From positions 1 to 64,000 of the forward strand of contig JBIQIY010000010.1 of assembly GCA_044507775.1 (NCBI GenBank): a stretch of 64,000 bases of DNA, written 5' to 3'. The notes under the pieces are model-generated. The model saw only the letters and a program-made list of their open reading frames with translations. It ran no database searches and was not told the DNA's origin. Source of the stretch: Chryseosolibacter sp044507775. GTDB taxonomy: Bacteria; Bacteroidota; Bacteroidia; Cytophagales; Cyclobacteriaceae. How positions within the stretch are numbered: the first letter of the stretch is position 1; each line of letters opens with the position of its first letter. The position numbers and the translations under genes were made by a program. Positions 44,060 to 53,180 of the stretch are shown here, piece after piece.

Positions 44060-44881
44060 TCACTTTCTCGTGATATTAAGAGGATTGCGCAGCCCCGAAT
44101 ATCCCGTGAGTTCCACTCCCGCGCTGCCGATGAACATCTCGGCGTCGATTTTTACCGGGATGCGATTTTTATCGTCAGAAAAATAAGCAGTGATCGAATT
44201 CTCGCCATCGAAGAGTTGGTTCTTTGGCATGATGGGCTTGAACACGAGCGTGCGAATTTTCCCGAGTTTCGTCTTGATGGTCTTCTTGCCTTTGTAGACA
44301 ATGCGGAGGGCATAGAACTCATCTTCAAAGAAACCTTTCACCACGATCGTGTCATTCACCCGGATATCGGAAAGATCCATGATGCGGAGATAGAGGAATC
44401 CGCCGATCATATCGCGCACGTGGGCGGGTGCTTCATAGACGACCGGTTCTTTAAACTTGCCGGTTTTTTTGTCGGCGACCCTGACGCTGATTTTTCGGTT
44501 CTCGTGGTCGAAATACGTTTGCTCGTCTTTGCGGTACCGGCCTTCGCGTATCTTCCGGTAAAACATGTGTGGAACCAGCGCTGCTGTATCAATATAGGCA
44601 CCCCATTGGTCATCGACGTCCGCCACCCAATCGACCATTCCGACCGTCCTTCCATATACATCGACCTTGAAACACGGGCGCTCATTGAGGCTGAAATAAT
44701 TGGGATGTATATGGGCGCTGCCCTTTCCCACGGTGAAGATTCCATAGGTCATCTTGAATTCCAGGGTTTCGCCTCTCGCAAAGCTTTCGTTCAGAACCGG
44801 CAGGTAGACGTCGTTGCCGCCGTTGCTGAAACCGGCCAGAGTCAGGAATACGAGAAACCAAAGTGAAGCTCTAATCATCAA
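44060..44881 (-). CDS. Exported DUF3108 protein
   Basis: A 273-residue protein with a hydrophobic leader (IRASLWFLVFLTLAGFS) and beta-rich mature part. Marks of DUF3108 are GETLEFKMTYGIFTVGKGSA near 38-57, the YRKIREGRYRKDEQTYFD block and the closing AYFSDDKNRIPVKIDAEMFI. Function is unknown; members are envelope proteins, often with a lipid-carrier-like barrel. It is monocistronic, followed by the repeat arrays. Confidence 0.8.
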   Translation of the reverse strand: MMIRASLWFLVFLTLAGFSNGGNDVYLPVLNESFARGETLEFKMTYGIFTVGKGSAHIHPNYFSLNERPCFKVDVYGRTVGMVDWVADVDDQWGAYIDTAALVPHMFYRKIREGRYRKDEQTYFDHENRKISVRVADKKTGKFKEPVVYEAPAHVRDMIGGFLYLRIMDLSDIRVNDTIVVKGFFEDEFYALRIVYKGKKTIKTKLGKIRTLVFKPIMPKNQLFDGENSITAYFSDDKNRIPVKIDAEMFIGSAGVELTGYSGLRNPLNITRK

Positions 44882-45062
44882 AAATTATCTCCAACTGTAA
44901 ATTTAGTAATCAATCCCTTACGGGAATTGTCAGATTTCATAAAATCCAAACATGTGCCAAATTTTCAGGAACCTCCCGGACGCGCAAGAGAGGCCCATAA
45001 AATGTTGACAGTGGACAATTTGGGGACGATGCCGGATACGCGCATCTCGGGCGAAGGCCATG

Positions 45063-45875
45063 TTAAACGGCGACAGCGTTCTCGCGCAATGCGTCATTAA
45101 GCGATGTTTTCTTGTCGGTGCTCTCTTTGCGCTTGCCGATTATCAGTGCACAAGGCACGTGAAACTCTCCCGCCGGAAATTTCTTGGGATAAGATCCCGG
45201 AATAACCACAGATCGTTCGGGAACATACCCTTTATGCTCGACCGGTTTTTCACCAGTAATGTCAATGATCTTCGAACTGCCGGTGAGCACTACATTCGCG
45301 CCGAGCACCGCCTCTTTTCCAACGCGAATGCCTTCCACAATAATACATCGTGAACCGATAAATGCGTTGTCTTCCACAATAACAGGCGAAGCCTGAACCG
45401 GCTCGAGTACCCCACCTATTCCTACGCCTCCGCTGAGGTGAACGTTCTTTCCGATTTGGGCGCAGCTTCCCACTGTCGCCCACGTATCGACCATGGTACC
45501 TTCATCGACATACGCGCCAATGTTGACGTATGACGGCATCATGATAACCCCTTTGCTGACAAATGAGCCGTGCCGGGCGATGGCGTGCGGTACAACCCGG
45601 ACACCAAGCGCCTGGTAGTTTCTTTTCAGCGGAATTTTGTCGTGGAATTCAAAAATACCGACCTCGATACTCTCCATCTGCTGAATCGGAAAATAGAGAA
45701 TCACTGCCTTCTTGATCCATTCATTTACCTGCCAGCCGCCGGAGACCGGTTCGGCTACACGCAGAGTTCCCTTGTCGAGCTGATCCACGACGGAGCGGAT
45801 GGCAGATTGGGTGGAAGCCTCCTTCAACAGCGTCCGGTCATTCCATGCCTGTTCGATGATTTGTCTTAATTCCAT
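45063..45875 (-). CDS. dapD: 2,3,4,5-tetrahydropyridine-2,6-dicarboxylate N-succinyltransferase
   Basis: The 270-residue enzyme is a trimer of left-handed beta-helices and makes N-succinyl-2-amino-6-ketopimelate in the lysine and diaminopimelate pathway. The GTMVDTWATVGSCAQIG block, the hexapeptides HLSGGVGIGGVLEP and the final GSYPKKFPAGEFHVPCALI are typical. Length is normal. It indicates the succinylase branch of lysine synthesis. Confidence 0.93.
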   Translation of the reverse strand: MELRQIIEQAWNDRTLLKEASTQSAIRSVVDQLDKGTLRVAEPVSGGWQVNEWIKKAVILYFPIQQMESIEVGIFEFHDKIPLKRNYQALGVRVVPHAIARHGSFVSKGVIMMPSYVNIGAYVDEGTMVDTWATVGSCAQIGKNVHLSGGVGIGGVLEPVQASPVIVEDNAFIGSRCIIVEGIRVGKEAVLGANVVLTGSSKIIDITGEKPVEHKGYVPERSVVIPGSYPKKFPAGEFHVPCALIIGKRKESTDKKTSLNDALRENAVAV

Positions 45876-45948
45876 ATTCGGTCGGTTAATTGTAATTTGC
45901 GATAAATGGCAATATTAAGGATTAACCGTTAAACCTTTATAACGCTGA

Positions 45949-47106
45949 ATGGACGATCCGCGGAAAACAATCGTCATTGCATCGGTTCTGAACCCGGTAG
46001 ACGACTCGAGGATGTGCGAGAAACTGGGGCTTACTCTTGCGGGATCGGGAAAATACAGTGTTCACATCGTCGGCCATCAGTCCGATCCGCCGCAGGCGCC
46101 GGGACTCACCTGGCACACTATCAAGCCTTTTGCCCGGATCAGCTTGCGGCGTCTGGTCACGCCATGGCGGATTTTTTTTATTGTGCTCCGCTTGCGGCCG
46201 GCTATCTTCATGATTGAAACACACGAGCTACTACTTCCCGCAGCGATGCTGAAGTTGTTTACCCGGTGCAAGGTGATCTACGATGTTCGGGAAAACTATT
46301 TCTGGAACATCCTGTATACGCCGGCGTTTCCCCTGGTGTTAAGACCTTTCGTGGCCTTATACGTCCGGGGTAAGGAAACGCTGTTCGCCCCCTTCGTGGA
46401 TCACTTCCTCCTCGCTGAAAAAGGATACGAGCGCGAGCTTCGGTTTCCACGAAAGCGGTACACGACTATAGAAAACAAAGTACGTATCTCCCCGGAGAAG
46501 CGAGCCAAGGTGAACGTGCTCTCTTCCAAGGAAACCGTCAATCTCATTTTTTCGGGTACGCTTGCCGAGACAACCGGAGTTTTTACTGCCATCGAGCTGG
46601 CAATCAAACTGCACGTGATGGACGATCGGATTCGCCTTACCATCATAGGGTTTTCTCATCAAAGTCATGTGCTTCAAAAAATCCGGATGCTCATCCAACC
46701 GCGGTCGTTTATCCGGCTGATCGCTCATGAAAACCCGGTACCGCACGCGGAGATCTTCAAACACATAGGCGAATCGGATTTCGGGATGATCACGTATCAG
46801 GTCAATCCCTCCACGATGAATTCTATTCCTACCAAAATGTACGAGTACCTCGGCTTTCGCTTGCCGGTCCTGCTCGTCAATCATAGACCCTGGGTCGACT
46901 TCTGCTTCCCCTACTCCGCTGCAGTCGTCTTTGATCCCCATCATTATGACGTCGCCGTCGTGTACCGGGAGATGATGGAGGGTTCATTCTACTCCGCCGA
47001 ACCTACCAAGGTGTATTGGAAAACTGAAGAAGGGCGGTTGTTGACCACTGTCAAGCAGGTCATAGACACGAAGACACGAAGGCACGAAGACACCAAGATA
47101 TTTTGA
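45949..47106 (+). CDS. Glycosyltransferase (GT-B, group 1-like)
   Basis: A 385-residue GT-B type glycosyltransferase. The N-terminal domain has VIASVLNPVDDSRM and VIYDVRENYFWNIL; the C-terminal donor-binding part has LIFSGTLAETTGVFTAIEL and the SIPTKMYEYLGFRLPVLL segment. It probably adds a sugar to a cell-surface glycan; acceptor and donor are unknown. The final residues TKTRRHEDTKIF come from the CACGAAGGC-type repeat, so the natural end of the protein is probably earlier. Confidence 0.8.
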   Translation: MDDPRKTIVIASVLNPVDDSRMCEKLGLTLAGSGKYSVHIVGHQSDPPQAPGLTWHTIKPFARISLRRLVTPWRIFFIVLRLRPAIFMIETHELLLPAAMLKLFTRCKVIYDVRENYFWNILYTPAFPLVLRPFVALYVRGKETLFAPFVDHFLLAEKGYERELRFPRKRYTTIENKVRISPEKRAKVNVLSSKETVNLIFSGTLAETTGVFTAIELAIKLHVMDDRIRLTIIGFSHQSHVLQKIRMLIQPRSFIRLIAHENPVPHAEIFKHIGESDFGMITYQVNPSTMNSIPTKMYEYLGFRLPVLLVNHRPWVDFCFPYSAAVVFDPHHYDVAVVYREMMEGSFYSAEPTKVYWKTEEGRLLTTVKQVIDTKTRRHEDTKIF

Positions 47107-47210
47107 AAGGCGCAAATAGCGCGTGCCGTGAGGCTTACTCAAGTCTCAATGGAAAAAGAGGGCCCGAAAAAACAGCTTCGTGTCTTAGTGCCTTCGTGCC
47201 TTCGTGCTAA
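47069..47210. repeat. Paired GACACGAAGGCAC repeats
   Basis: A forward arm (GACACGAAGACACGAAGGCA, 47069-47097) ends the glycosyltransferase frame and a reverse arm (CTTCGTGTCTTAGTGCCTTC type, 47176-47210) lies about 80 bases on. Related units occur at 54484, 55506 and 55634. Confidence 0.75.
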
Positions 47211-47230
47211 AAAATAACCCTAAACATTTT

Positions 47231-47258
47231 TTTAGATTAATCTAAACTTTTATTTTTG
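47231..47258 (+). promoter_or_regulatory. Palindromic operator and promoter of the DtxR-family regulator
   Basis: TTTAGATTAATCTAAA (47231-47246) is a perfect 16-bp palindrome of the MntR/DtxR kind (TTTAG-N6-CTAAA). It overlaps the expected -33 region of a promoter whose -7 element is TATTTTTG (47251-47258), 24 bases before the ATG. Binding by the gene product would block its own transcription. Confidence 0.7.
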
Positions 47259-47281
47259 TAAACCGGTTAATAACAGAGCTG

Positions 47282-47938
47282 ATGTTAAGTTTTACGGAAG
47301 AGAACTATTTAAAAGCCATTTACAGGCTCTCGGACGGGGGTGCGAAGGCGGTTTTGACCAACGAAATCGCAGAAAGCATGAGCACGAAGGCGGCTTCTGT
47401 AACCGATATGATCAAGAAGCTCTCGAACAAGAATCTCATTTCGTATGAGAAGTACTATGGCGCAAAAATCACCCGACAGGGAAAAGCGCAGGCGCTCACC
47501 GTCATCCGGAAGCACCGGTTGTGGGAGACGTTCCTGGTCGAAAAGCTGAACTTTAGTTGGGACGAAGTCCACGATGTTGCAGAACAACTGGAGCACATAA
47601 AGTCTCCGTTGCTGATCGAGAAACTGGACGAATTCCTGGGTTATCCTACAGCGGATCCGCACGGCCACCCTATCCCCGACAAGGACGGCAACATACAACA
47701 ACTCCGGCTGATCGCACTTTCGGAATCCGCCGTCGGCAAAAAGGCAGTGGTCCGGTCGGTGAAGGACGGATCGCCCTCCTTCCTCCAATATCTCAGCAAG
47801 ATCGGGATCTACATCGGAGCCAAGATTGCCATACTGGAGAAAATTGAATTTGACGGCTCGCTGGAGGTGATGATTGACAGTAAAAACAAGGTGTTTATTT
47901 CGAGGGAGGCTGCGGGGAATTTGTTGGTTACTGTTTAG
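47282..47938 (+). CDS. mntR: DtxR/MntR-family metal-dependent repressor
   Basis: A 218-residue regulator. A winged helix at about 1-65 (SFTEENYLKAIYRLSDGG, STKAASVTDMIKKLSNKNL) is followed by a dimerisation and metal domain with the ligand residues in KHRLWETFLVE, WDEVHDVAEQLEHI and TADPHGHPIP. A C-terminal FeoA/SH3-like domain covers about 150-218. It would bind DNA when loaded with Mn2+ or Fe2+ and repress the uptake genes downstream. Its promoter carries a matching palindrome, which suggests autoregulation. Mn2+ or Fe2+ specificity cannot be told from sequence. Confidence 0.9.
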   Translation: MLSFTEENYLKAIYRLSDGGAKAVLTNEIAESMSTKAASVTDMIKKLSNKNLISYEKYYGAKITRQGKAQALTVIRKHRLWETFLVEKLNFSWDEVHDVAEQLEHIKSPLLIEKLDEFLGYPTADPHGHPIPDKDGNIQQLRLIALSESAVGKKAVVRSVKDGSPSFLQYLSKIGIYIGAKIAILEKIEFDGSLEVMIDSKNKVFISREAAGNLLVTV

Positions 47939-48020
47939 TCAGTTGAATGCAGTTGAATGCAGGTTTAAATGCAGGTTTAAAGACAGGTTTAATGCAGGTT
48001 GAAAGACAGGTCTAAATGCA
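47939..48020. repeat. Degenerate TTTAAATGCAGG-type tandem array
   Basis: Units such as AGTTGAATGC, AGGTTTAAATGC and AGGTTTAAAGAC repeat with variation right after the stop of the DtxR-family regulator. No inverted partner is visible. Confidence 0.65.
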
Positions 48021-48115
48021 GGTGTAAGTGATATCCTCAATTGCCTCCATCTTTAGATGGAGGAGGGAGAAAGAGCAAAATTTAATGGGCTTGGGTCCAA
48101 CTAGGTTGAATAGAT

Positions 48116-49054
48116 ATGTCAAAAGTTTTTAGAGTAAAATGGGAGTTTGTGTTCTTAGCTATCGCCGGAGCTGTTGCGGGATGTGGAAGGTTGGAAAGTG
48201 GTCATCGTGATCCGGGTACTAAGATAAAGATCGTGACGACGACGGGGATGATTGCTGATGCGGCGACGATCATCGCCGGAGAACATGCTGAAGTTATCGC
48301 TCTGATGGGTCCGGGAGTCGATCCTCACCTCTACAAGGCGACGCATGGCGACCTTGAGCGACTTTCGGAAGCAGACGTCATCTTTTACAACGGCCTGCAC
48401 CTGGAAGGTAAGATGGGAGAAGTATTCAAGAAACTCAGCAGAATAAAACCGGTCGTTGCCGTGAGCGAAGACATACCGGAACATATGCTAAGAAAGGTCC
48501 CCGGCTTCCAGGGTGCTTATGATCCGCATATATGGTTCGATGTAAAATTATGGCAGCATGCTGTTAGGGGAATCTCGCGCTTCCTGCAAGAGTACGATTC
48601 AATCAATGGCAATGATTACAAGGAGAACGGCGAAGGATACCTGCGCAAGCTTGACTCGCTGGACCGTTCGGTCAGGGCGTCCATAGAGGAGATTCCGTCT
48701 ACCCAAAGGGTGCTGATCACGGCGCACGACGCCTTCGGTTATTTCGGTGACGCGTATGGCATCGAAGTGCGCGGACTGCAGGGAATATCGACGATGTCGG
48801 AATTCGGACTGCGCGATGTGACGGAACTCGTTGACTTCATTATTTCGAGGAAAGTGAAAGCAATCTTTGTAGAGACGTCAGTATCCAGGAAATCGATCGA
48901 GGCCGTGATGGAGGGATGTCGGCAGAAAGGTTGGAACGTCAGAATTGGTGGAAACCTTTTTTCCGACGCGATGGGCGCGGCCGGAACTCCTCAGGGAAAT
49001 TATACGGGGATGGTCAGCGCCAATGTAAGGACGATTGTTGATGCTTTGAAGTAA
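48116..49054 (+). CDS. Metal ABC transporter substrate-binding lipoprotein (TroA/ZnuA family)
   Basis: A 312-residue cluster A-I binding protein. The lipobox is AVAGC with Cys23, so it is membrane-anchored. Ligands expected in TroA are present: His71 (GVDPHLYKA), His138 (AYDPHIWFD), His204 (TAHDAFGYF) and Asp284 (LFSDAMG). Three His and one Asp resemble TroA, which binds zinc or manganese, rather than the Glu-containing Mn-type set. It captures metal in the periplasm for the ABC importer encoded 3 kb downstream. It lies 177 bases after the DtxR-family regulator. Confidence 0.9.
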   Translation: MSKVFRVKWEFVFLAIAGAVAGCGRLESGHRDPGTKIKIVTTTGMIADAATIIAGEHAEVIALMGPGVDPHLYKATHGDLERLSEADVIFYNGLHLEGKMGEVFKKLSRIKPVVAVSEDIPEHMLRKVPGFQGAYDPHIWFDVKLWQHAVRGISRFLQEYDSINGNDYKENGEGYLRKLDSLDRSVRASIEEIPSTQRVLITAHDAFGYFGDAYGIEVRGLQGISTMSEFGLRDVTELVDFIISRKVKAIFVETSVSRKSIEAVMEGCRQKGWNVRIGGNLFSDAMGAAGTPQGNYTGMVSANVRTIVDALK

Positions 49055-49074
49055 GATAAACACTCAGGTGAACC

Positions 49075-50271
49075 ATGAAAAAGCTAAGGGTAATATCGGC
49101 GATCATTATGGTCCAGATACTATTCGGCTCTTGCGAAAGTTTTGAACCGGAAGCCAGGAAGGGCTCCGACCTGCTGGATGGTCCTGTTGAGGGGCTGAGC
49201 GAGTCGGAGCGGATGCGGTTCCTGGCGGGTGACCTTGCGTTTAACGATGAAATCTTCACGCCGGCAACGGGCCTTGGTCCTTTGTTCGTATCCAACGCAT
49301 GCGGTACCTGTCATCCGGGAGATGGCAAAGGTCATCCCTTCACGACACTGACTCGTTTTGGACAGATCGACGAAATGGGTAACCAGTATAACCATCTCGG
49401 CGGACCGCAGCTGCAGAATCGCGCCATTCCCGGGTTCACGCCCGAGGCCCTGCCCGCTGGTGTGGGCTATTCCCGACTAACGCCTCCGGCCAACACGGGT
49501 CTGGGGTATATTGATGCAGTCACAGATGAGGAGATTCTTTCCTGGGCGGATCCCGATGATCTGGACGGTGATGGCATCAGTGGTGTTCCCAACTGGGTTG
49601 CTATAAAAGAGTACGGAATCCCGCGGCCCGGTAGTGTCGAAACGAACGGGAGGTATATGGGTCGTTTCGGGAAGAAGGGCGCAGCGTACGACCTTCTGCA
49701 GCAAACCGCTTCTGCCTACAACGAGGATATAGGCATCACCTCTTCGTACGAACCGTTTGATACCCATTCAGGTCTCGCGACGGATCCGGAAATCACGGAT
49801 GCCACTATCCAGAATGTCGTGTTTTATCTGAAGACACTGAAGGCTCCCGTACCCCGGAATACCAATAGCCCGGCCGTAATGGAAGGCCGGCGACTTTTCG
49901 CCGACATCGGCTGCGCGAAGTGTCATCGACCGGAGATGAGGACGGGCCCCTCTCCTGTTTCGGCCTTGTCGGAAAAAACATTTTATCCCTACACCGATCT
50001 GTTGTTGCACGACATGGGCCCCGGTCTGGATGATGGGTACACGGAAGGTTCAGCGAAGACCTTCGAATGGCGGACTCCGCCTCTTTGGGGACTTGGATTG
50101 TCGAAGTTTTCCCAGGGGGGCGAATACTACCTGTTGCATGACGGGCGGGCACGATCAATTGAAGAGGCGATTCTGCTCCACGGTGGTGAAGCCGAAAACG
50201 CAAGAGACAACTACGCCGGGCTATCGGATGGCGACCGGAAGAATCTTATCCAGTTTCTTGAAAGCCTGTGA
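49075..50271 (+). CDS. Di-heme oxidoreductase family protein (DUF1111)
   Basis: A 398-residue exported protein, 20 bases after the binding-protein gene. The leader ends at a lipobox-like FGSCES. Two CxxCH heme motifs are seen: CGTCHPGDGKG near 78 and CAKCHRPEMRTG near 280. The WRTPPLWGLGLS and YYLLHDGRARSIEEAILLHG blocks are typical of the thiol-oxidoreductase-like di-heme family, which often sits beside iron-uptake genes. It overlaps the Rieske gene's upstream GTG and probably shares its operon. The electron partner and substrate are unknown. Confidence 0.87.
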   Translation: MKKLRVISAIIMVQILFGSCESFEPEARKGSDLLDGPVEGLSESERMRFLAGDLAFNDEIFTPATGLGPLFVSNACGTCHPGDGKGHPFTTLTRFGQIDEMGNQYNHLGGPQLQNRAIPGFTPEALPAGVGYSRLTPPANTGLGYIDAVTDEEILSWADPDDLDGDGISGVPNWVAIKEYGIPRPGSVETNGRYMGRFGKKGAAYDLLQQTASAYNEDIGITSSYEPFDTHSGLATDPEITDATIQNVVFYLKTLKAPVPRNTNSPAVMEGRRLFADIGCAKCHRPEMRTGPSPVSALSEKTFYPYTDLLLHDMGPGLDDGYTEGSAKTFEWRTPPLWGLGLSKFSQGGEYYLLHDGRARSIEEAILLHGGEAENARDNYAGLSDGDRKNLIQFLESL

Positions 50272-50273
50272 AT

Positions 50274-50714
50274 ATGAAAAGAAGGACTTTTACCAGGACT
50301 TGTGTGCTCTGCCTCGGAGGCGCGATGCTGCCTCCGCTCGTATCGGGATGTCAATCCACCTATTACACGCAGGGTGTGATGGAGTCCAACGGGATTTCAG
50401 TGTTGCGCTCGGAGTTTGATTACCTGAAAAAAGATCAACCCATGACGCGGCAATACATTATTGTGAGAAACGACCGGATGACTTTTCCCATCTGCCTCTA
50501 TCGCTTCTCTGATACCTACTATGCGGCGCTTCTTATGAAATGCACACATAAGGGCGCCGAGCTGAATGCTTCCGGTGATCATCTTCATTGTCCGAGTCAC
50601 GGAAGCGAATTTGATAATAAAGGAAGGGTAACCCAGGGCCCCGCGGAAGAAAACTTGCGATCCTTCGCAGTAACGACCGATGGCCAAAAAATACTGATCG
50701 ACCTACGGGCATGA
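50274..50714 (+). CDS. Rieske [2Fe-2S] lipoprotein
   Basis: A 146-residue protein whose N-terminus has a twin-arginine-like start (KRRTFTRT) and a lipobox (LVSGCQS). The Rieske cluster motifs are CTHKGAEL and CPSHGSEF, each with a Cys and a His. This would be a periplasmic or outer-face electron carrier. ATG at 50274 was chosen over GTG at 50268, which overlaps the previous stop. The stop overlaps the start of the porin gene by four bases (ATGA), so the three redox genes form one operon. Confidence 0.88.
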   Translation: MKRRTFTRTCVLCLGGAMLPPLVSGCQSTYYTQGVMESNGISVLRSEFDYLKKDQPMTRQYIIVRNDRMTFPICLYRFSDTYYAALLMKCTHKGAELNASGDHLHCPSHGSEFDNKGRVTQGPAEENLRSFAVTTDGQKILIDLRA

Positions 50715-51943
50715 AAGCGCAAAGCATCTTAATCGCCGTCTTTCTGATGTTCATCGTTCAGGACTTGTGCGCCCAGATCGATAGCACGCTGCTGCGCAGG
50801 TCATCCGCCGATACAACGCGCGTAACAATGAACATGGATGCAGTTTACAATCGTCCCTTTCTGTCGCTCGGAAAATTTCCGGTCGCGGTCGGCGGATACG
50901 TTGAAGCAAACTGGCAGCACATGGGCACCGACGGAATCACGGAGGGGCATCAGTTCCAGATGCGCAGGCTGACGTTGTTTGTCGCGTCGGGCATTTCGAA
51001 ACGCATTCGGTTTTTGTCGGAAATTGAATTCGAGGATGGAACGAAGGAGATCAATATCGAGTTTGCCTCTGTTGACTTCGAATTTCATCCGCTGCTCAAT
51101 CTCCGCGGAGGTATTATTATGAATCCCATCGGGTCTTTCAATCAGAATCACGACGGACCGAAATGGGAGTTCATCGACCGTCCGGTATCGGCAACGCAAA
51201 TGTTGCCGGCAACCTGGAGCAACGTGGGATTCGGCGTTTACGGTAAGCTGTATCGAAACAGCTGGGTGTATGCCTATGAGGTATACCTTTCAAACGGATT
51301 TGACGATCAGATCATCCTCAATGCTGAGAGCAAAACCTTTCTGCCCGCATCGAAGACAAATCCCGACCGCTTTGAAGAGAGCTTCAACGGGGCGCCATTG
51401 TTGACGGCGAAGGCGGCTTTCGGGAAAAAGAATATCGGCGAGATCGGCATTTCATATATGGGAGGCGTCTACAACAAATTCCGCGATCACGGGATTGTGC
51501 TGGACAAGAGGCGCCGTGTGGATGTACTGGCCGTTGACTTCAATAGCACCTTACCCCGCGTCAGGACCTGGATCAATGCTGAATGGGCGTGGGTCATGGT
51601 AGATGTACCGGGGACCTACAGCCAACAATATGCACGCAGGCAGGCGGGTGGCTTTATTGATATTGTTCAGCCGATTGCAAGCAGCGACATCCTGGGGTTC
51701 GACCGGTCAGTGGTGAACGTCGCCGTTCGAGCGGAGTACGTGGACTGGAATCTCGCGCGTTTCAACGAGACGGGATCCAGGATTCGCGACGATCTCGCGG
51801 CAATTGCGCCGGGCATAAGCTGGCGGCCGACTTCACAAACAGTGGTGCGATTGAATTACCGATATCAATGGAAGACCGACATTTTTGGAAACCGCCCGGA
51901 AAGAACGGCGGGCTTCCAGTGCGGATTCTCCTCATACTTTTAG
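50711..51943 (+). CDS. Outer-membrane porin (phosphate-selective porin O/P family)
   Basis: A 410-residue beta-barrel protein with a signal peptide cleaved after LCAQ. The VGGYVEANWQHMG start, QMRRLTLFVASGISKRIRFL, LRGGIIMNPIGSFNQNHDGP and the RLNYRYQWKTD end match porins of the O/P family. It would let anions or a small solute pass the outer membrane. It is translationally coupled to the Rieske gene, a context unusual for a phosphate porin, and may instead serve the redox module. Confidence 0.82.
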   Translation: MKAQSILIAVFLMFIVQDLCAQIDSTLLRRSSADTTRVTMNMDAVYNRPFLSLGKFPVAVGGYVEANWQHMGTDGITEGHQFQMRRLTLFVASGISKRIRFLSEIEFEDGTKEINIEFASVDFEFHPLLNLRGGIIMNPIGSFNQNHDGPKWEFIDRPVSATQMLPATWSNVGFGVYGKLYRNSWVYAYEVYLSNGFDDQIILNAESKTFLPASKTNPDRFEESFNGAPLLTAKAAFGKKNIGEIGISYMGGVYNKFRDHGIVLDKRRRVDVLAVDFNSTLPRVRTWINAEWAWVMVDVPGTYSQQYARRQAGGFIDIVQPIASSDILGFDRSVVNVAVRAEYVDWNLARFNETGSRIRDDLAAIAPGISWRPTSQTVVRLNYRYQWKTDIFGNRPERTAGFQCGFSSYF

Positions 51944-51966
51944 TAAAACAAAGAATTACAAATCAA

Positions 51967-52046
51967 TGTCGTTTACCTAAGGCTTTTTTGATCACCTCAC
52001 CTCTCTCCTGAAGGAGAGGAGATAAGCGGAGCTTAAGTAAACGACA
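51967..52046. repeat. Palindromic element, copy 2
   Basis: A near copy of 34113-34203: the outer arm TGTCGTTTACCTAAG pairs with CTTAAGTAAACGACA (one mismatch), and the inner CTCTCCT/AGGAGAG hairpin is kept. It separates the redox genes from the ABC ATPase gene. Confidence 0.85.
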
Positions 52047-52077
52047 CTGAGTAAATGCGACAACACAATTTAAAGAG

Positions 52078-52878
52078 ATGAATACGAAGAATGAAATATC
52101 CATAAACCCTGCGCTGGAGATCCACGACCTGACGGTGGCATTTGATCGGAAGCCCGTGTTATGGAATGTAGACCTGACGATACCACAGGGAAAGCTTGTA
52201 GGAATAATCGGTCCGAACGGCGCGGGTAAGTCGACGCTGATAAAGGCCGTGATGGGAATACTTCCGCTAAGCAGTGGATATGTAAAACTTTTTGACAAGG
52301 ACATCGATGATGTGCGGTCGAAGATCAGCTATGTTCCGCAACGAGAGTCCGTCGACTGGGACTTCCCCGCGTCTGTGCTCGACGTTGTGTTGATGGGTCG
52401 CTATGCGCGGTTAGGATTGTTCAAGAGGCCGCGCAAAGCCGACCGCGACATCGCCATGGACTGCCTGCGGAAAGTCGGTATGGAAGCCTTCGCGACGCGC
52501 CAGATCTCGCAGCTTTCTGGCGGACAACAACAGCGCACGTTCCTAGCCCGGGCGTTGGCACAGCAAGCCGATATCTACTTCATGGATGAGCCTTTTTCAG
52601 GTGTGGATGCGGCCACGGAAAAAACTATCATCAACCTGCTGCGTCAAATGACCCAGACGGATAAGACCGTGATGGTAGTTCACCACGACCTGCACTCCGT
52701 AGCGCAATACTTCGATTGGGTGATCCTCTTGAACACGCGGTTGATCGCGTACGGGCCAACCAACACGACCTTTACGCAAAAGAATTTGCATGAGACGTAT
52801 GGTGGCAAGCTTACGATCCTCGCGGATGTTGCGGATCTCATTCGAAGGGAGAGTTTTCCGGCGCGGGAGGCGAAGTAA
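52078..52878 (+). CDS. Metal ABC transporter ATP-binding protein
   Basis: A 266-residue ABC ATPase of the zinc/manganese (ZnuC/MntB) type. Walker A is GPNGAGKST, the signature LSGGQQQR and Walker B YFMDEPF. The VSYVPQRESVDWDFPASVLD region is the Q-loop segment seen in manganese/zinc importers. It powers uptake with the two permeases downstream and the TroA-type lipoprotein upstream. A 300-base repeat region follows it. Confidence 0.92.
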   Translation: MNTKNEISINPALEIHDLTVAFDRKPVLWNVDLTIPQGKLVGIIGPNGAGKSTLIKAVMGILPLSSGYVKLFDKDIDDVRSKISYVPQRESVDWDFPASVLDVVLMGRYARLGLFKRPRKADRDIAMDCLRKVGMEAFATRQISQLSGGQQQRTFLARALAQQADIYFMDEPFSGVDAATEKTIINLLRQMTQTDKTVMVVHHDLHSVAQYFDWVILLNTRLIAYGPTNTTFTQKNLHETYGGKLTILADVADLIRRESFPAREAK

Positions 52879-52906
52879 CAACCACGCGCCATCCTGAAAT
52901 ATCTTA

Positions 52907-53143
52907 CCCCCATCCTGAGGCGCGCGTCGGGTTTTCGCGGGCGGATAAGGCCGAAGGATCCCGTAAACGCGAGAGCAGCAACACACACCACCCCATCCTG
53001 AGGTGCGCGTCGGATTTTCGTGGGTGGATAAGGCCGAAGGATCCCGTAAACGCAAGAGCACTATCCCCATCCTGAGGCGCGGGTAGGATTTCGCGGGTGG
53101 ATAGAGCCGAAGGATCCTGCAAACGCAAGGGCGGCAACAACAT
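52907..53143. repeat. Three tandem copies of a 74-84-bp unit
   Basis: Units start at 52907, 52991 and 53065 with CCCCATCCTGAGG and share GCGCGTCGGG, GGCCGAAGGATCC and TAAACGC-type blocks. Copies differ by small changes. The 52879-53180 stretch has no gene; the repeats fill most of it. It lies between the ATPase and the permease-regulator fusion gene. Confidence 0.85.
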
Positions 53144-53180
53144 AAAATCGTCAATGGTTTAAAAATCATACTCTAACAAA

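Noticed and set aside
43884..44186. 100-codon frame of YIPIP repeats
   Set aside because: Translation of the TATATCCC array; low complexity.
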